NCBI RefSeq assembly: GCF_050699915.1
Contig: NZ_JBOHGA010000061.1
Coordinates: 1 to 31,098 of the forward strand
DNA: 31,098 nucleotides
Source: Actinophytocola sp050699915
GTDB lineage: Bacteria > Actinomycetota > Actinomycetes > Mycobacteriales > Pseudonocardiaceae
Direction: 5' to 3'
The stretch's first letter is position 1. Each line of letters opens with the position of its first letter. The notes beneath the pieces were generated by a model that did no database searches, had not been told where the DNA came from, and was given only the letters and a program-made list of their open reading frames with translations. The translations under genes were made by a program, and so were the position numbers. Shown piece by piece: positions 13,737 through 21,658 of this stretch.

Positions 13737-14677
13737 CCGGGCCCGTGACCGAGCCGCCGACCACCGCCGAGGCCGTCCGCATCGCACGGCCCACACCGCC
13801 GCGGCCGCCGGCGCGGGCGAAGCGGCCGATGCGGCCCGCCCGGGTCGTGCTGACCGTGTTCCTCAGCGTGATGGCGCTCGGGTGGCTGTTCCCGATCGCG
13901 TGGGCCGTGTACAACTCGCTGCGCGACTACGACTACACCTCGCTCAACGGCTACTTCTCCTTCGGCGGCTTCACGTTCGACAACTACGTCGAGGCGTGGT
14001 CGCGCGGCAACTTCGCCCAGACGTTCACCAACACAGCGATCATCGTGATCCCGTCGGTGGTGATCACCCTGCTGCTCGCGTCGTCGGTGGCGTTCGTCCT
14101 GGCGCGGTTCAGCTTCGCGTTCAACCTGACGCTGCTCGCGCTGTTCACCGCGGCGAACCTGCTGCCGCAGCAGGCGTTGCTGGTGCCGCTGTTCCGGCTG
14201 TTCCTCAACATCGAGGTGCCGTTCTGGTTCAGCGACTCGGGCACGCTGTACGACACCTACTACGCGGTGATCGCGGTCAACATCGCGTTCCAGACCGGTT
14301 TCTGCACGTTCGTGCTCGCGAACTACATGAAGACGCTGCCGCGCGAGCTGTACGAGTCGGCCCAGGTGGACGGTGCCGGGGTGCTGCGCCAGTACTGGCA
14401 GATCGTGCTGCCGCTGTGCCGCCCGGCGCTGGCCGCCCTGTCGGTGCTGCAGGTCACCTGGGTGTACAACGACTTCTTCTGGGCCGTCGCGTTCATGCGC
14501 ACGGGCGACAAGCTGCCGGTGACGAGCTCGCTGCAGAACCTGCGGGGCCAGTTCTTCACCGACTACAACCTGCTCTCCGCCGGATCGGTCATCGTCGCGA
14601 TCCCCACGTTGGTGATCTTCTTCGTGCTGCAGCGGCACCTGCGGGCGGGCCTCACGCTCGGGGCCACGAAGGGATGA
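13733..14677 (+). CDS. Sugar ABC transporter permease 2 (MalG type)
   Basis: A 314-residue inner-membrane permease. After a Pro/Arg-rich N-terminal tail the first membrane helix is RVVLTVFLSVMALGWLFPIA, followed by the MalG-like NSLRDYDY and TFDNYVEAWSRGNFAQTFTN. The EAA loop is ESAQVDGAGVLRQYWQIVLP. The last helix is VIVAIPTLVIFFVLQRHL and the end GLTLGATKG resembles the conserved G.t.GA.KG terminus of MalG-type permeases. ATG at 13733 overlaps the first permease by ATGA, and its own stop overlaps the alpha-galactosidase start in the same way. It works as a heterodimer with permease 1. Confidence 0.95.
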   Translation: MTGPVTEPPTTAEAVRIARPTPPRPPARAKRPMRPARVVLTVFLSVMALGWLFPIAWAVYNSLRDYDYTSLNGYFSFGGFTFDNYVEAWSRGNFAQTFTNTAIIVIPSVVITLLLASSVAFVLARFSFAFNLTLLALFTAANLLPQQALLVPLFRLFLNIEVPFWFSDSGTLYDTYYAVIAVNIAFQTGFCTFVLANYMKTLPRELYESAQVDGAGVLRQYWQIVLPLCRPALAALSVLQVTWVYNDFFWAVAFMRTGDKLPVTSSLQNLRGQFFTDYNLLSAGSVIVAIPTLVIFFVLQRHLRAGLTLGATKG

Positions 14678-16785
14678 CCATCCTCCATCTCGCCACGGAC
14701 ACGGTCAGCCTGGTGCTGGACGCCCGGGGTGGTGGACTGCCCGTGGTCGTGCACTGGGGCGCGCCACTCGGCGAGCTGTCCGAAGAGGACCTGGAGTTGC
14801 TGGCCGACACGGCCGTGCCGCCGAGCTCGGTCAGTACCCCGGACGGGCCGGTGCCGGTGGCGCTGCTGCCCGAGGCGGTCCGCGGCTACCAGGGCCGCCC
14901 TGGCCTGCGCGGCAGCCGCGGCGGGCTGGCCTGGGTGACGTCGTTCCGGGTGTCGGACGTACGGGTCGCGGAGCGGTCGGTGGAGATCGTCGCCGAGGAC
15001 CCGGACGCGTTGCTACACCTGGAGATCACGGTCGAGCTGACGCCCTCGGGCGTGCTGCGGCTGCGCTCGCGGATCACCAACGACGGCGCCGAGCCGTACA
15101 CTGTGGACGGTCTGGAGACGGCGCTGCCGGTGCCCGCGCAGGCCACCGAGCTGCTCGACCTGACCGGGCACTGGGCACGGGAGCGGCATCCGCAGCGGCG
15201 GCCGTTCGACCTCGGCACCTGGTCACGGGAGAGCCGCCGCGGGCGCACCGGGCACGACGCGACGCTGGCGCTCTTGGCCGGCACGGCCGGGTTCGGCTTC
15301 CGGCACGGCGAGGTGTGGGGCCTGCACGTCGCCTGGAGCGGCAACCACGTCACCTACGCCGAGCGGTTGCTCGAGGGCACCGCGACGCTGGGCGGCGGCG
15401 AGCTGCTGTCCTCCGGCGAGGTGATCCTGGCGCCGGGGGAGGAGTACGCGTCGCCGTGGCTCTACGCCGCCTACAGCGGGCGCGGGATCGACGGGCTCTC
15501 CGCGGCGTTCCACACCTGGCTGCGGTCGCGGCCCGGGCACCCGGCCACGCCGCGCCCGGTCGTGCTGAACACCTGGGAGGCCGTCTATTTCGACCACGAC
15601 CTGGACCGGCTGCGCACGCTCGCCGACGTCGCCGCCCGGCTCGGCGTGGAGCGGTTCGTCCTCGACGACGGCTGGTTCTCCCACCGCCGCGACGACACCG
15701 CGGGCCTGGGCGACTGGTACGTCGACGAGACCGTGTGGCCGGCCGGGCTCGGCCCGTTGATCGACCACGTGACCGGGCTCGGCATGCGGTTCGGCATCTG
15801 GGTCGAGCCGGAGATGGTCAACGAGGACTCCGACCTGTACCGGGCACATCCGGACTGGGTGCTCGGCCCGGGCCACGGCGTGCTGCCCCCGCGGGCGCGC
15901 CACCAGCAGGTGCTGGACCTCGGCAACCCGGACGCCTACGCCTACCTCCTCGACCGGCTCGACGAGCTGCTGCGCGACAACGACGTCTCGTTCCTGAAGT
16001 GGGACCACAACCGCGACCTCGTCGCCGCCGGGCACGAGGGGCGGCCCGGCGTGCACGGCCAGACGCTCGCGGCGTACCGGCTGCTCGACGAGCTGCGCGC
16101 CCGGCACCCGGACGTCGAGATCGAGAGCTGCTCGTCCGGTGGCGCCCGGGTGGACCTGGAGATCCTCGCCCGCACGGACCGGGTGTGGGCGAGCGACTCG
16201 AACGACGCGCTGGAGCGGCAGACGATCCAGCGGTGGACGGCGCTGCTGCTGCCGCCGGAGCTGATCGGCGCGCACGTGGGGCCGCCGACCGTGCACTCCA
16301 GCGGCCGCACGCAGCACCTGCCGTTCCGCTTCGCCACGGCGCTGTTCGGCCACTTCGGCATCGAGTGGGACATCGCCTCGGCCACGGAGTCCGAACGGGA
16401 CGGTCTGGCCGCGGGGATCGCCTACTACAAGCGGATGCGCGACCTGCTGCACACCGGCGAGGTGGTGCGCGCCGACCATCCGGACCCGGCCGCCCTCGTG
16501 CACGGCGTGGTCGCGCCGGACCTTTCGGCGGGCCTGTTCGCCTACGTGCAGCTGCACACCTCGGCCCGCGGCGTGCCGGCTCCCATGCGCCTGCCCGGCC
16601 TGGACCCGGCGCGCGCCTACCGGGTCGCCGCGGTCGAGCCGGCCGGCTCACCGATGACGGTGGGCTCGGGTCCCGAGTGGACGGAGCGGGTGCTTCATGG
16701 GCGGGTGCTGGCCGAGGTGGGGCTGCGCCCGCCGGTGCTCGCGCCGGAGCAGGCCTGGCTGGTCGAGGTCACGGCCGTGCCGTAG
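14674..16785 (+). CDS. Alpha-galactosidase, glycoside hydrolase family 36
   Basis: A 703-residue enzyme that removes terminal alpha-galactose from oligosaccharides. The N-terminal beta-sandwich leads to a TIM barrel starting near PVVLNTWEAVYFDHD. Then follow ERFVLDDGWF, GMRFGIWVEPEMVNEDSDLY and QQVLDLGNPDAY. The nucleophile is Asp444 in FLKWDHNRD; the acid/base is Asp508 in WASDSND, just after the CSSGGARVDLEIL motif. All these match GH36 and the length is usual. There is no signal peptide, so the enzyme is cytoplasmic and acts on imported substrate. ATG at 14674 overlaps the permease stop (ATGA). The released galactose fits the nearby galT. Confidence 0.96.
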   Translation: MTILHLATDTVSLVLDARGGGLPVVVHWGAPLGELSEEDLELLADTAVPPSSVSTPDGPVPVALLPEAVRGYQGRPGLRGSRGGLAWVTSFRVSDVRVAERSVEIVAEDPDALLHLEITVELTPSGVLRLRSRITNDGAEPYTVDGLETALPVPAQATELLDLTGHWARERHPQRRPFDLGTWSRESRRGRTGHDATLALLAGTAGFGFRHGEVWGLHVAWSGNHVTYAERLLEGTATLGGGELLSSGEVILAPGEEYASPWLYAAYSGRGIDGLSAAFHTWLRSRPGHPATPRPVVLNTWEAVYFDHDLDRLRTLADVAARLGVERFVLDDGWFSHRRDDTAGLGDWYVDETVWPAGLGPLIDHVTGLGMRFGIWVEPEMVNEDSDLYRAHPDWVLGPGHGVLPPRARHQQVLDLGNPDAYAYLLDRLDELLRDNDVSFLKWDHNRDLVAAGHEGRPGVHGQTLAAYRLLDELRARHPDVEIESCSSGGARVDLEILARTDRVWASDSNDALERQTIQRWTALLLPPELIGAHVGPPTVHSSGRTQHLPFRFATALFGHFGIEWDIASATESERDGLAAGIAYYKRMRDLLHTGEVVRADHPDPAALVHGVVAPDLSAGLFAYVQLHTSARGVPAPMRLPGLDPARAYRVAAVEPAGSPMTVGSGPEWTERVLHGRVLAEVGLRPPVLAPEQAWLVEVTAVP

Positions 16786-16862
16786 CCGGTCCCCGGGCGT
16801 TCACCGACGGGCCACCGGCGTGCGGTTGAATGGCGCCTCCATCCCCGCCGAGAGGAGATCCG

Positions 16863-17120
16863 GTGACCCGCGCCGAGCGAGACGTCGAACGCATCTACCG
16901 CACCGAGGAGGTCGTCGCCAAGCTGCGGCGGCTGGCGGACGCACTGGAGTCCGAGACCCCGTTCCGCATCCAGATCGCGGGGGAGCGCATCCGCGTCCCG
17001 GCCCGCGCGCAGTTCTCCATCGAGCACGAGCGCGGCGAGGAGGAGGAGGAGATCGAGTTCCAGCTGAAGTGGCCGGTCGAGCCCGCCACCGACGACGAGG
17101 ACGACGACCGGGTGGTCTGA
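16863..17120 (+). CDS. Amphi-Trp domain-containing protein
   Basis: An 85-residue protein with the amphi-Trp domain: YRTEEVVAKLRRLADALE, FRIQIAGERIRVPA, then a Glu-rich beta segment closing with EIEFQLKWP. The LKW is the tryptophan motif that names the domain. The tail is acidic (ATDDEDDDR). The function of the family is unknown. GTG at 16863 is chosen because GAGGAG lies 6-7 bp upstream and the domain starts at once; a longer frame to 16830 has no SD. It follows the alpha-galactosidase by 77 bp and is closed by a strong palindrome at 17122-17149, so it may be the last gene transcribed from the upstream operon or have its own promoter. Confidence 0.85.
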   Translation: MTRAERDVERIYRTEEVVAKLRRLADALESETPFRIQIAGERIRVPARAQFSIEHERGEEEEEIEFQLKWPVEPATDDEDDDRVV

Positions 17121-17121
17121 C

Positions 17122-17149
17122 AGCCCGATCGGAGGCCTCCGATCGGGCT
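17122..17149. terminator. Perfect 28-bp palindrome, bidirectional intrinsic terminator
   Basis: Two exact 14-bp arms (AGCCCGATCGGAGG and its complement) meet with no spacer, starting one base after the amphi-Trp stop codon. As RNA this folds to an 11-bp stem with an AGGCCT loop. There is no U-tract, as is common for actinobacterial terminators. It separates the amphi-Trp gene from the kinase gene, whose -10 box lies 14 bp further on. Confidence 0.8.
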
Positions 17150-17162
17150 AACGGTGACGCTC

Positions 17163-17168
17163 TAGGAT
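17163..17168 (+). promoter_or_regulatory. -10 element of a leaderless kinase transcript
   Basis: TAGGAT fits TAnnnT and ends 7 bp before the GTG at 17176, which has no Shine-Dalgarno sequence. The transcription start would fall on the start codon. No clear -35 is seen; the expected place is inside the terminator palindrome. Confidence 0.5.
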
Positions 17169-17175
17169 TCCGTGC

Positions 17176-18981
17176 GTGCACAGTGGTCAGCTGATCGCGA
17201 ACCGTTATCGCCTGGTCGAGCTCATCGGCTCCGGAGGCGCCGGACTGGTGTGGCTCGCCGACGACGAGGTCGAGCACCGGCGGGTCGCGCTCAAGCGGCC
17301 GCACTCCGCCGAGGGCCCGGCCGCCCGCACGGAGCTGGAGCGGGAGGCACGCGTCGCCGCGCGTGTCGACCATCCCAACGCCATCCGGGTGCACGAGGTG
17401 GTCGGCGACGGGCCGGACTCCTGGCTCGTCATGGAGTACTTCCCGGCTCGCGACCTCGGCGCGGTCCTGCGCGAGCGCGGCCCGCTCGACCCCGCCGAGG
17501 TCGCCCGGATCGGCGCCCAGGTCGCGGCCGCGCTCGCCGCCATCCACGAGGCCGACGTCGTGCACCGCGACGTCACGCCGAACAACATCCTCGTGGCCGA
17601 CGGCGGCGAGTTCAGCGGCGTCGCGAAGGTCACCGACTACGGCATCTCCGCGCACCGCGCGCAGACGGTGACCAGCAGCGGCAAGATAAGCGGCACCGCC
17701 GTGTACGTCTCGCCCGAGGTGGCCGACGGCAGCGGGGCCAAGGCGCCGTCGGATGTCTTCTCCCTCGGCGCGAGCCTGTTCGCCGCCGTCGAGGGCGAGC
17801 CGCCGTTCGGGTTCGGCGACCCGGACCTGATCCTCGCCCGCATCCGCGCCGGTCGCCGCGAGCCGGCCCGTCGCGCCGGGCCGCTGGCGCCGGTCCTCGA
17901 GGCCCTGCTGCACGGCGACCGCGACGCCCGTCCGACCGCGGCCCGGGCCCGGGACATGCTGGCGCAGGTCGTCGACGGGCAGCCGGTCGAGGCCTGGCAG
18001 CCGCCCGTTCCCCGTCGCCGCCGCCGCGACCGCCGCGTGCTCGCCGCCGGCGTGGTCGCCGTGCTCCTGGCGGGCGGCGTCGTCGTGTGGTCGCCGTGGC
18101 AGACGTCGGCCGGCGACCCGGCCGAACCGACCGGGCCTAAGCGCACGGTCATCGGCGACCCGCGCACCGCCGACCCGTGCGCGCTGGTCGAGCCGGAGAC
18201 GTTCGAGCGGTACGGCACGGCGGTCGAGGACCCGGCCTACGGCAACTTCAACCGCTGCGACGTGCTCATCGAGCTGGGCGAGGACACCGAGGTCGACGTC
18301 GACCTCGAGCTGCTGGCGCCCACGGACCCGTCGGTGGAGCCGAAGCCGGACGCGACGATCGAGGTGGAGGCGGCCGAGCCGGACGACGAGGGTGGCTGCG
18401 ACGTCAGCATCACCCTCGCCGACCTGTACCGCATCGACGTGAACGCCCGCCCGCACGGGGATGTCACGCTCGACCTCTGCGAGGTGGCCCAGGTGGCCGG
18501 CGACCGCGCGGTCGACCTGCTGCCGCCGCGCGGCGAGCTGGCGCGCCGGCCCGAGCCGTTCGACCCGGACTCGCTCGCCCGGGTCGACGCGTGCAAGCTG
18601 CTCGACCGCGCCGCGCTGCGCGCGATCCCCGGCCTGGACCCCGAGCCGTCGGTGGCCTACGGCCGGTGGGTCTGCGAGTGGTCCGGCCGGGCCGCGACCA
18701 TGGGGGCCGAGCTGTTCTTCAACCAGAACACGACGCTCACCGCCGAGGACGGCGAGCTCGTCCGGCTCGCCGGTCACGATGTGTTCCTGGAGCCGGACGA
18801 GGACGGCGAGCAGGAGTGCCGGGCGCATGTGGTGCACCGCCCCGTGCACCTGGACAACGGCGAGGACATCGACGAGATCGCGTCGCTGTCCATCACCGGC
18901 GACGCGCCGGTGAGCCGGCTCTGCACGGTCGGCCGGACCATGGCCCGCAGCGTCGCCGCGAACCTGCCGCCGGTCTCGTAG
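17176..18981 (+). CDS. Membrane Ser/Thr protein kinase with extracellular double DUF3558-like domain
   Basis: A 601-residue Hanks-type kinase. Residues 9-265 are the kinase domain: glycine loop GSGGAGLVW, Lys40 in VALK, catalytic HRDVTPNN (Asp132), DYG in place of DFG (154-156), GTAVYVSPE and SDVFSLG. The usual Lys of HRDxKPxN is Thr here, a change seen in other actinobacterial kinases. An RRRRRDRR stretch precedes one membrane helix at about 288-305. The outer part has two related domains opening DPCALVEPETFERYG and DACKLLDRAALRAIPG, each with further Cys, resembling DUF3558. It probably senses an extracellular signal and phosphorylates cytoplasmic targets, the adjacent FHA protein being a candidate. 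Confidence 0.93.
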   Translation: MHSGQLIANRYRLVELIGSGGAGLVWLADDEVEHRRVALKRPHSAEGPAARTELEREARVAARVDHPNAIRVHEVVGDGPDSWLVMEYFPARDLGAVLRERGPLDPAEVARIGAQVAAALAAIHEADVVHRDVTPNNILVADGGEFSGVAKVTDYGISAHRAQTVTSSGKISGTAVYVSPEVADGSGAKAPSDVFSLGASLFAAVEGEPPFGFGDPDLILARIRAGRREPARRAGPLAPVLEALLHGDRDARPTAARARDMLAQVVDGQPVEAWQPPVPRRRRRDRRVLAAGVVAVLLAGGVVVWSPWQTSAGDPAEPTGPKRTVIGDPRTADPCALVEPETFERYGTAVEDPAYGNFNRCDVLIELGEDTEVDVDLELLAPTDPSVEPKPDATIEVEAAEPDDEGGCDVSITLADLYRIDVNARPHGDVTLDLCEVAQVAGDRAVDLLPPRGELARRPEPFDPDSLARVDACKLLDRAALRAIPGLDPEPSVAYGRWVCEWSGRAATMGAELFFNQNTTLTAEDGELVRLAGHDVFLEPDEDGEQECRAHVVHRPVHLDNGEDIDEIASLSITGDAPVSRLCTVGRTMARSVAANLPPVS

Positions 18982-19013
18982 TCCGCTCCGGGACTGGTCC
19001 CCGGCGTCGTTCC

Positions 19014-19019
19014 TACCGT
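19014..19019 (+). promoter_or_regulatory. -10 element of the FHA gene (leaderless)
   Basis: TACCGT ends 7 bp before the ATG at 19027, which has no SD. The same spacing is seen at other starts in this window. The box lies in the 45 bp between the kinase stop and this gene. Confidence 0.4.
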
Positions 19020-19026
19020 GGGCCCG

Positions 19027-19773
19027 ATGGTCCACCACGGCATGGTCGCGCTCCCGCCTGGTCATCGCAGCCTCGCCCACGGCTGCGAGGACCCGGTGCC
19101 CGGTGGCTTGTCGGCGCTGTCCACGTGCGGCGGCGTCCGGGCCCGCCCGGTCGAGGGCTGGTCCGTCTATTTCGGACGGAACTTCGAGGAGGTGCACGTC
19201 GGCATCGGCGTGGCCGACCGCCGAGTGAGCAGGCGGCAGGGCGTACTCACCCACCGGGGCGGCCGGTGGTGGGTCGCCAACACGGGCAACCGGCCGGTCC
19301 GGCTGCCGAGCTCGCGGTGGCTGCACCGGCAGGGGCCGGCGGTGCCGCTGGCGGCGGGCTACACGCCGCTGTTCGTGCCCGGGTCCGGTGCGCGGCAGCA
19401 CCTGCTGGAGCTGTACGTGGTCGGCCCGCCGGACGTCGTCGAGCCGAACGCTGTCGAGCCGGCGACCTCGTGGCCACTGCGCCCGGACGAGCGCCTGGCG
19501 ACTGTCGTCCTTGGGCAGCGGTACCTGCGGCACGAGGCGAACCCGAGCCCGCTGCCGTGGCGGCAGGCGACCGCGCAGCTGGCGAAGCTGCAGCCCGGCC
19601 GGTGGCGCGCGGACCGGCTGGAGTACCTGGTGGCGGACTTACAGTGCCGGTTGGGCGCCTGCCTGCCCGAGGCCCCGGACCCGACCGGCGGCCTGCTGAG
19701 CGAGCTGGTTCGGACCCGAACGCTGGTGCCACCGGACCTCGCGATGCTCGACCCGGACCGTTGTGATCGATAA
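19027..19773 (+). CDS. FHA domain-containing protein
   Basis: A 248-residue cytoplasmic protein. Residues about 37-95 fit an FHA (phosphothreonine-binding) domain: VYFGRNFEEVHVGIGVADRR, then VSRRQGVLTHRGGRWWVANT and GNRPVRL. These correspond to the GR, SR.H and N.G..P positions, with Gln where the usual His stands. The C-terminal half (LLELYVVGPPDVVE through LGQRYLRHEANPSPLPWRQA to LEYLVADLQCRLG) is not recognised, but looks like a module found with FHA domains in actinobacteria. ATG at 19027 is preferred because a TACCGT box ends 7 bp upstream; GTG at 19018 and ATG at 19042 are alternatives. Its place 45 bp after a Ser/Thr kinase suggests it reads that kinase's phosphorylation. Confidence 0.82.
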   Translation: MVHHGMVALPPGHRSLAHGCEDPVPGGLSALSTCGGVRARPVEGWSVYFGRNFEEVHVGIGVADRRVSRRQGVLTHRGGRWWVANTGNRPVRLPSSRWLHRQGPAVPLAAGYTPLFVPGSGARQHLLELYVVGPPDVVEPNAVEPATSWPLRPDERLATVVLGQRYLRHEANPSPLPWRQATAQLAKLQPGRWRADRLEYLVADLQCRLGACLPEAPDPTGGLLSELVRTRTLVPPDLAMLDPDRCDR

Positions 19774-19774
19774 T
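19769..19774 (+). promoter_or_regulatory. -10 element of the acetyltransferase gene (leaderless)
   Basis: GATAAT matches TATAAT at 5 of 6 positions and ends 7 bp before the GTG at 19782. The box overlaps the TAA stop of the FHA gene. No SD precedes the GTG. Confidence 0.45.
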
Positions 19775-19781
19775 CGGCGTC

Positions 19782-20381
19782 GTGGGACCGACGATCAGAG
19801 CTTTCCGCCCCGGCGACGAGCCGGCGCTGTACGACATCTGCCTGCGCACCGGAGCGAGCGGCGAGGACGCGACCGGGGAGTACCGGGACCCGAACCTGCT
19901 GGGCGCGGTGTTCGTCGGCCCGTACGTGCGGCTGGCGCCGAGCCTGGCCTTCGTGGGCGAGGACGAGTCCGGCGTGGCGGGCTACGTGCTGGGCGTGCCG
20001 GACACCCGCCGCTTCGAGAAGGCGTGCGAGCGCGAGTGGTGGCCGCCGCTGCGTGCCCGGTACCCGCTGGGCACCTTCCCGCCGAACTCCCCGGACGACC
20101 AGATGCTGCGCCTGATCCACGCACCCCCCGAGGCGAGCGAGGACGTGGTGGAGCGCTACCCGGCGCATCTGCACATCGACCTGCTGCCGCGCCTGCAGGG
20201 CCGGGGCTACGGCCGCCGCCTGCTGGGAACGTTGTTCACGGCACTGGCCGAGGCGGGCGCCCCGGCCGTCCACCTGGGCGTAGGCCTGGCCAACACCAAC
20301 GCGATCGCCTTCTACGAGCACGTGGGCTTCACGGTGGTGCACCGCTACGAGGAGTCCCAGATCATGGCCCGCCCGCTCTAG
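19782..20381 (+). CDS. GNAT-family N-acetyltransferase
   Basis: A 199-residue acetyl-CoA-dependent transferase. It opens with IRAFRPGDEPALYDICLRTG. The acetyl-CoA loop is LLPRLQGRGYGRRLLGTLF (the Q/RxxGxG/A motif), and the C-terminal beta-bulge region is LGVGLANTNAIAFYEHVGFT. A middle insert, FEKACEREWWPPLRARYPLG, is typical of a GNAT subgroup related to those found with hexosaminidases. The substrate cannot be told. GTG at 19782 follows a GATAAT box by 7 bp, so the message is probably leaderless. The gene starts 8 bp after the FHA stop. Confidence 0.9.
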   Translation: MGPTIRAFRPGDEPALYDICLRTGASGEDATGEYRDPNLLGAVFVGPYVRLAPSLAFVGEDESGVAGYVLGVPDTRRFEKACEREWWPPLRARYPLGTFPPNSPDDQMLRLIHAPPEASEDVVERYPAHLHIDLLPRLQGRGYGRRLLGTLFTALAEAGAPAVHLGVGLANTNAIAFYEHVGFTVVHRYEESQIMARPL

Positions 20382-20392
20382 CCCTCAGACTG

Positions 20393-20455
20393 CACCGGTG
20401 TTCAGCCGCTGGAATCGTCGGTGGTGACCAGTACGCTGGACTTCGGGGCCGGAGG
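20393..20455 (+). repeat. Solo copy of the TA-box/GC-hairpin repeat
   Basis: This stretch matches the middle unit of the array at 26553-26850: CCGGTGTT-AGC-GC-GGAA, then TCGGTGGTG, then TACGCT (20432-20437) followed by CTTCGGGGCCGGAGGCCGG. The end is almost identical to unit 3 of that array (GGATTTCGGGGGCCGGAGG). The DnaA-box-like 9-mer expected about 49 bp before the TA box is absent. It lies directly upstream of a small membrane protein gene. Confidence 0.65.
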
Positions 20456-20474
20456 CCGGCGGAGGGAGCCTGTC

Positions 20475-20717
20475 ATGGGGTGGGCGTGGCTCGGTGAGTA
20501 CTGGCGCATCGTGCTCGTCGTCGTGACCGGGCTGCTCGTCCTTCTCCGGCGCCTCCCACGCTGGGTGCGCGCGGCGTGGGCCCTGCTCGTCGCGGCCGTC
20601 GTCCTGGCGTGGTTGGTCGACATGTCCTGGCCCGGCACCCTGGTGCTCTTCGCCGGCATGTCGCTCATCGCATCGGCCTTCTGGCTGCGCGCGGAAGAAC
20701 GGCGCGCGAGAACCTAG
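20475..20717 (+). CDS. Small membrane protein of unknown function
   Basis: An 80-residue hydrophobic protein with about three membrane segments: IVLVVVTGLLVLL, AAWALLVAAVVLAWLV and TLVLFAGMSLIASAFWL, and basic residues between and after them. No family is recognised. ATG at 20475 is chosen because GGAGGGAG lies 6 bp upstream; a GTG at 20421 would fall inside the repeat element. It is convergent with the acyl-CoA dehydrogenase gene and the two share a single CTAG (20714-20717), which gives TAG stops on both strands. A TACGCT box inside the repeat at 20432 may drive it. Confidence 0.7.
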   Translation: MGWAWLGEYWRIVLVVVTGLLVLLRRLPRWVRAAWALLVAAVVLAWLVDMSWPGTLVLFAGMSLIASAFWLRAEERRART

Positions 20718-21658
20718 ATGCCCAGCTGTCGCGCCAGTTCCTCGGTGTGGGTGTCGGCATCGCCGAACGCCAGCGCCGACGCGGTCGCGTGCCGGGTGTG
20801 GAAGTGCAGGTCGTGCTCGGCGGTGAAGCCGATCGCGCCGTGGATCTGGTGGCCCAGCGCGCACACCCGCTGGTAGGCCTCGCCCACCCACGACTTCGCC
20901 ACCGCCACCTCGACCGCCGCGTCCAGCCCGCGGCCCAGCCGCCAGATCGCCTCGTACGCGATGAACCGCGACCCCAGCACGTCGATCGCCATGTTCGCGC
21001 AGTGGTGCTGCACCGCCTGGAACGCGCCGATCGGCTTGCCGAACTGCTCCCGTTGCGTGGCATAGGAAACCGACTCGTCGAGCACCGCCTGTGCGCCGCC
21101 CACCATCTCCGCGCACGTCGCCGCCGCACCGAACGCGCGCACCGAAGCAGGCGACGCGTCGACCGGCGAGCCCGGCGACGAGAACCGGACCCGGTACTTC
21201 GGGTCCAGCCCGACCACGTCCTGCCGCTCCACCTCGTCGGCCGCGTCGACGACCGACACCGAGTCGCCGGACGCCACGACGAACCCGTCCGCCGACGCGG
21301 CGTACGGCACGAGCGAGGCCGCACCGTCCACAGCGGACGCGAACGTGTACACCCGGCCCGCCGCGATCTCCTCCCGCAGCGACGGCACCGCCATCCCGCA
21401 GGCCAGCGAGACCGCGAACGGCGACGGCACCGCGAACCGGCCGAACTCCTCGGCCAGCAGGCACCCCTCGAGGAACCCCATGGCGTCGTCGAACGCCACG
21501 CCGGTCCAGCCGAGCTCGACGATCTCCTTCCACAGCCCGGCCGAGTACCCGGCCGGGTCCGCGGCGACGGACCGCGCCGACGCATCGGTGTGCGCGGCCA
21601 GGAACTCCCGCGCCGTGCGCTGGATCAGCTCCTGGTCCTCGGTGAGCGTCAGGTCCAT
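20714..21658 (-). CDS. Acyl-CoA dehydrogenase, small subunit
   Basis: A 314-residue acyl-CoA dehydrogenase-fold protein, short for the family (about 380). It opens MDLTLTEDQELIQRTAREFL and has AEMVGGAQAVLDESVSYATQ, REQFGKPIGAFQAVQHHCAN and the C-terminal ALGHQIHGAIGFTAEHDLHF. The middle beta domain is degenerate. Small and large subunits encoded together are known from steroid side-chain degradation, where they form alpha2-beta2 FAD enzymes. The large partner is the gene at 23380-24606. ATG at 21658 shares one base with the stop of the VOC gene (TGATG). It is the last gene of the operon. Confidence 0.9.
   Translation of the reverse strand: MDLTLTEDQELIQRTAREFLAAHTDASARSVAADPAGYSAGLWKEIVELGWTGVAFDDAMGFLEGCLLAEEFGRFAVPSPFAVSLACGMAVPSLREEIAAGRVYTFASAVDGAASLVPYAASADGFVVASGDSVSVVDAADEVERQDVVGLDPKYRVRFSSPGSPVDASPASVRAFGAAATCAEMVGGAQAVLDESVSYATQREQFGKPIGAFQAVQHHCANMAIDVLGSRFIAYEAIWRLGRGLDAAVEVAVAKSWVGEAYQRVCALGHQIHGAIGFTAEHDLHFHTRHATASALAFGDADTHTEELARQLGI

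Noticed and set aside
15223..19533. Very long minus-strand frames opposite the alpha-galactosidase, kinase and FHA genes
   Set aside because: Products are His/Arg/Val-rich with no motif, while the plus-strand proteins carry full catalytic motifs.
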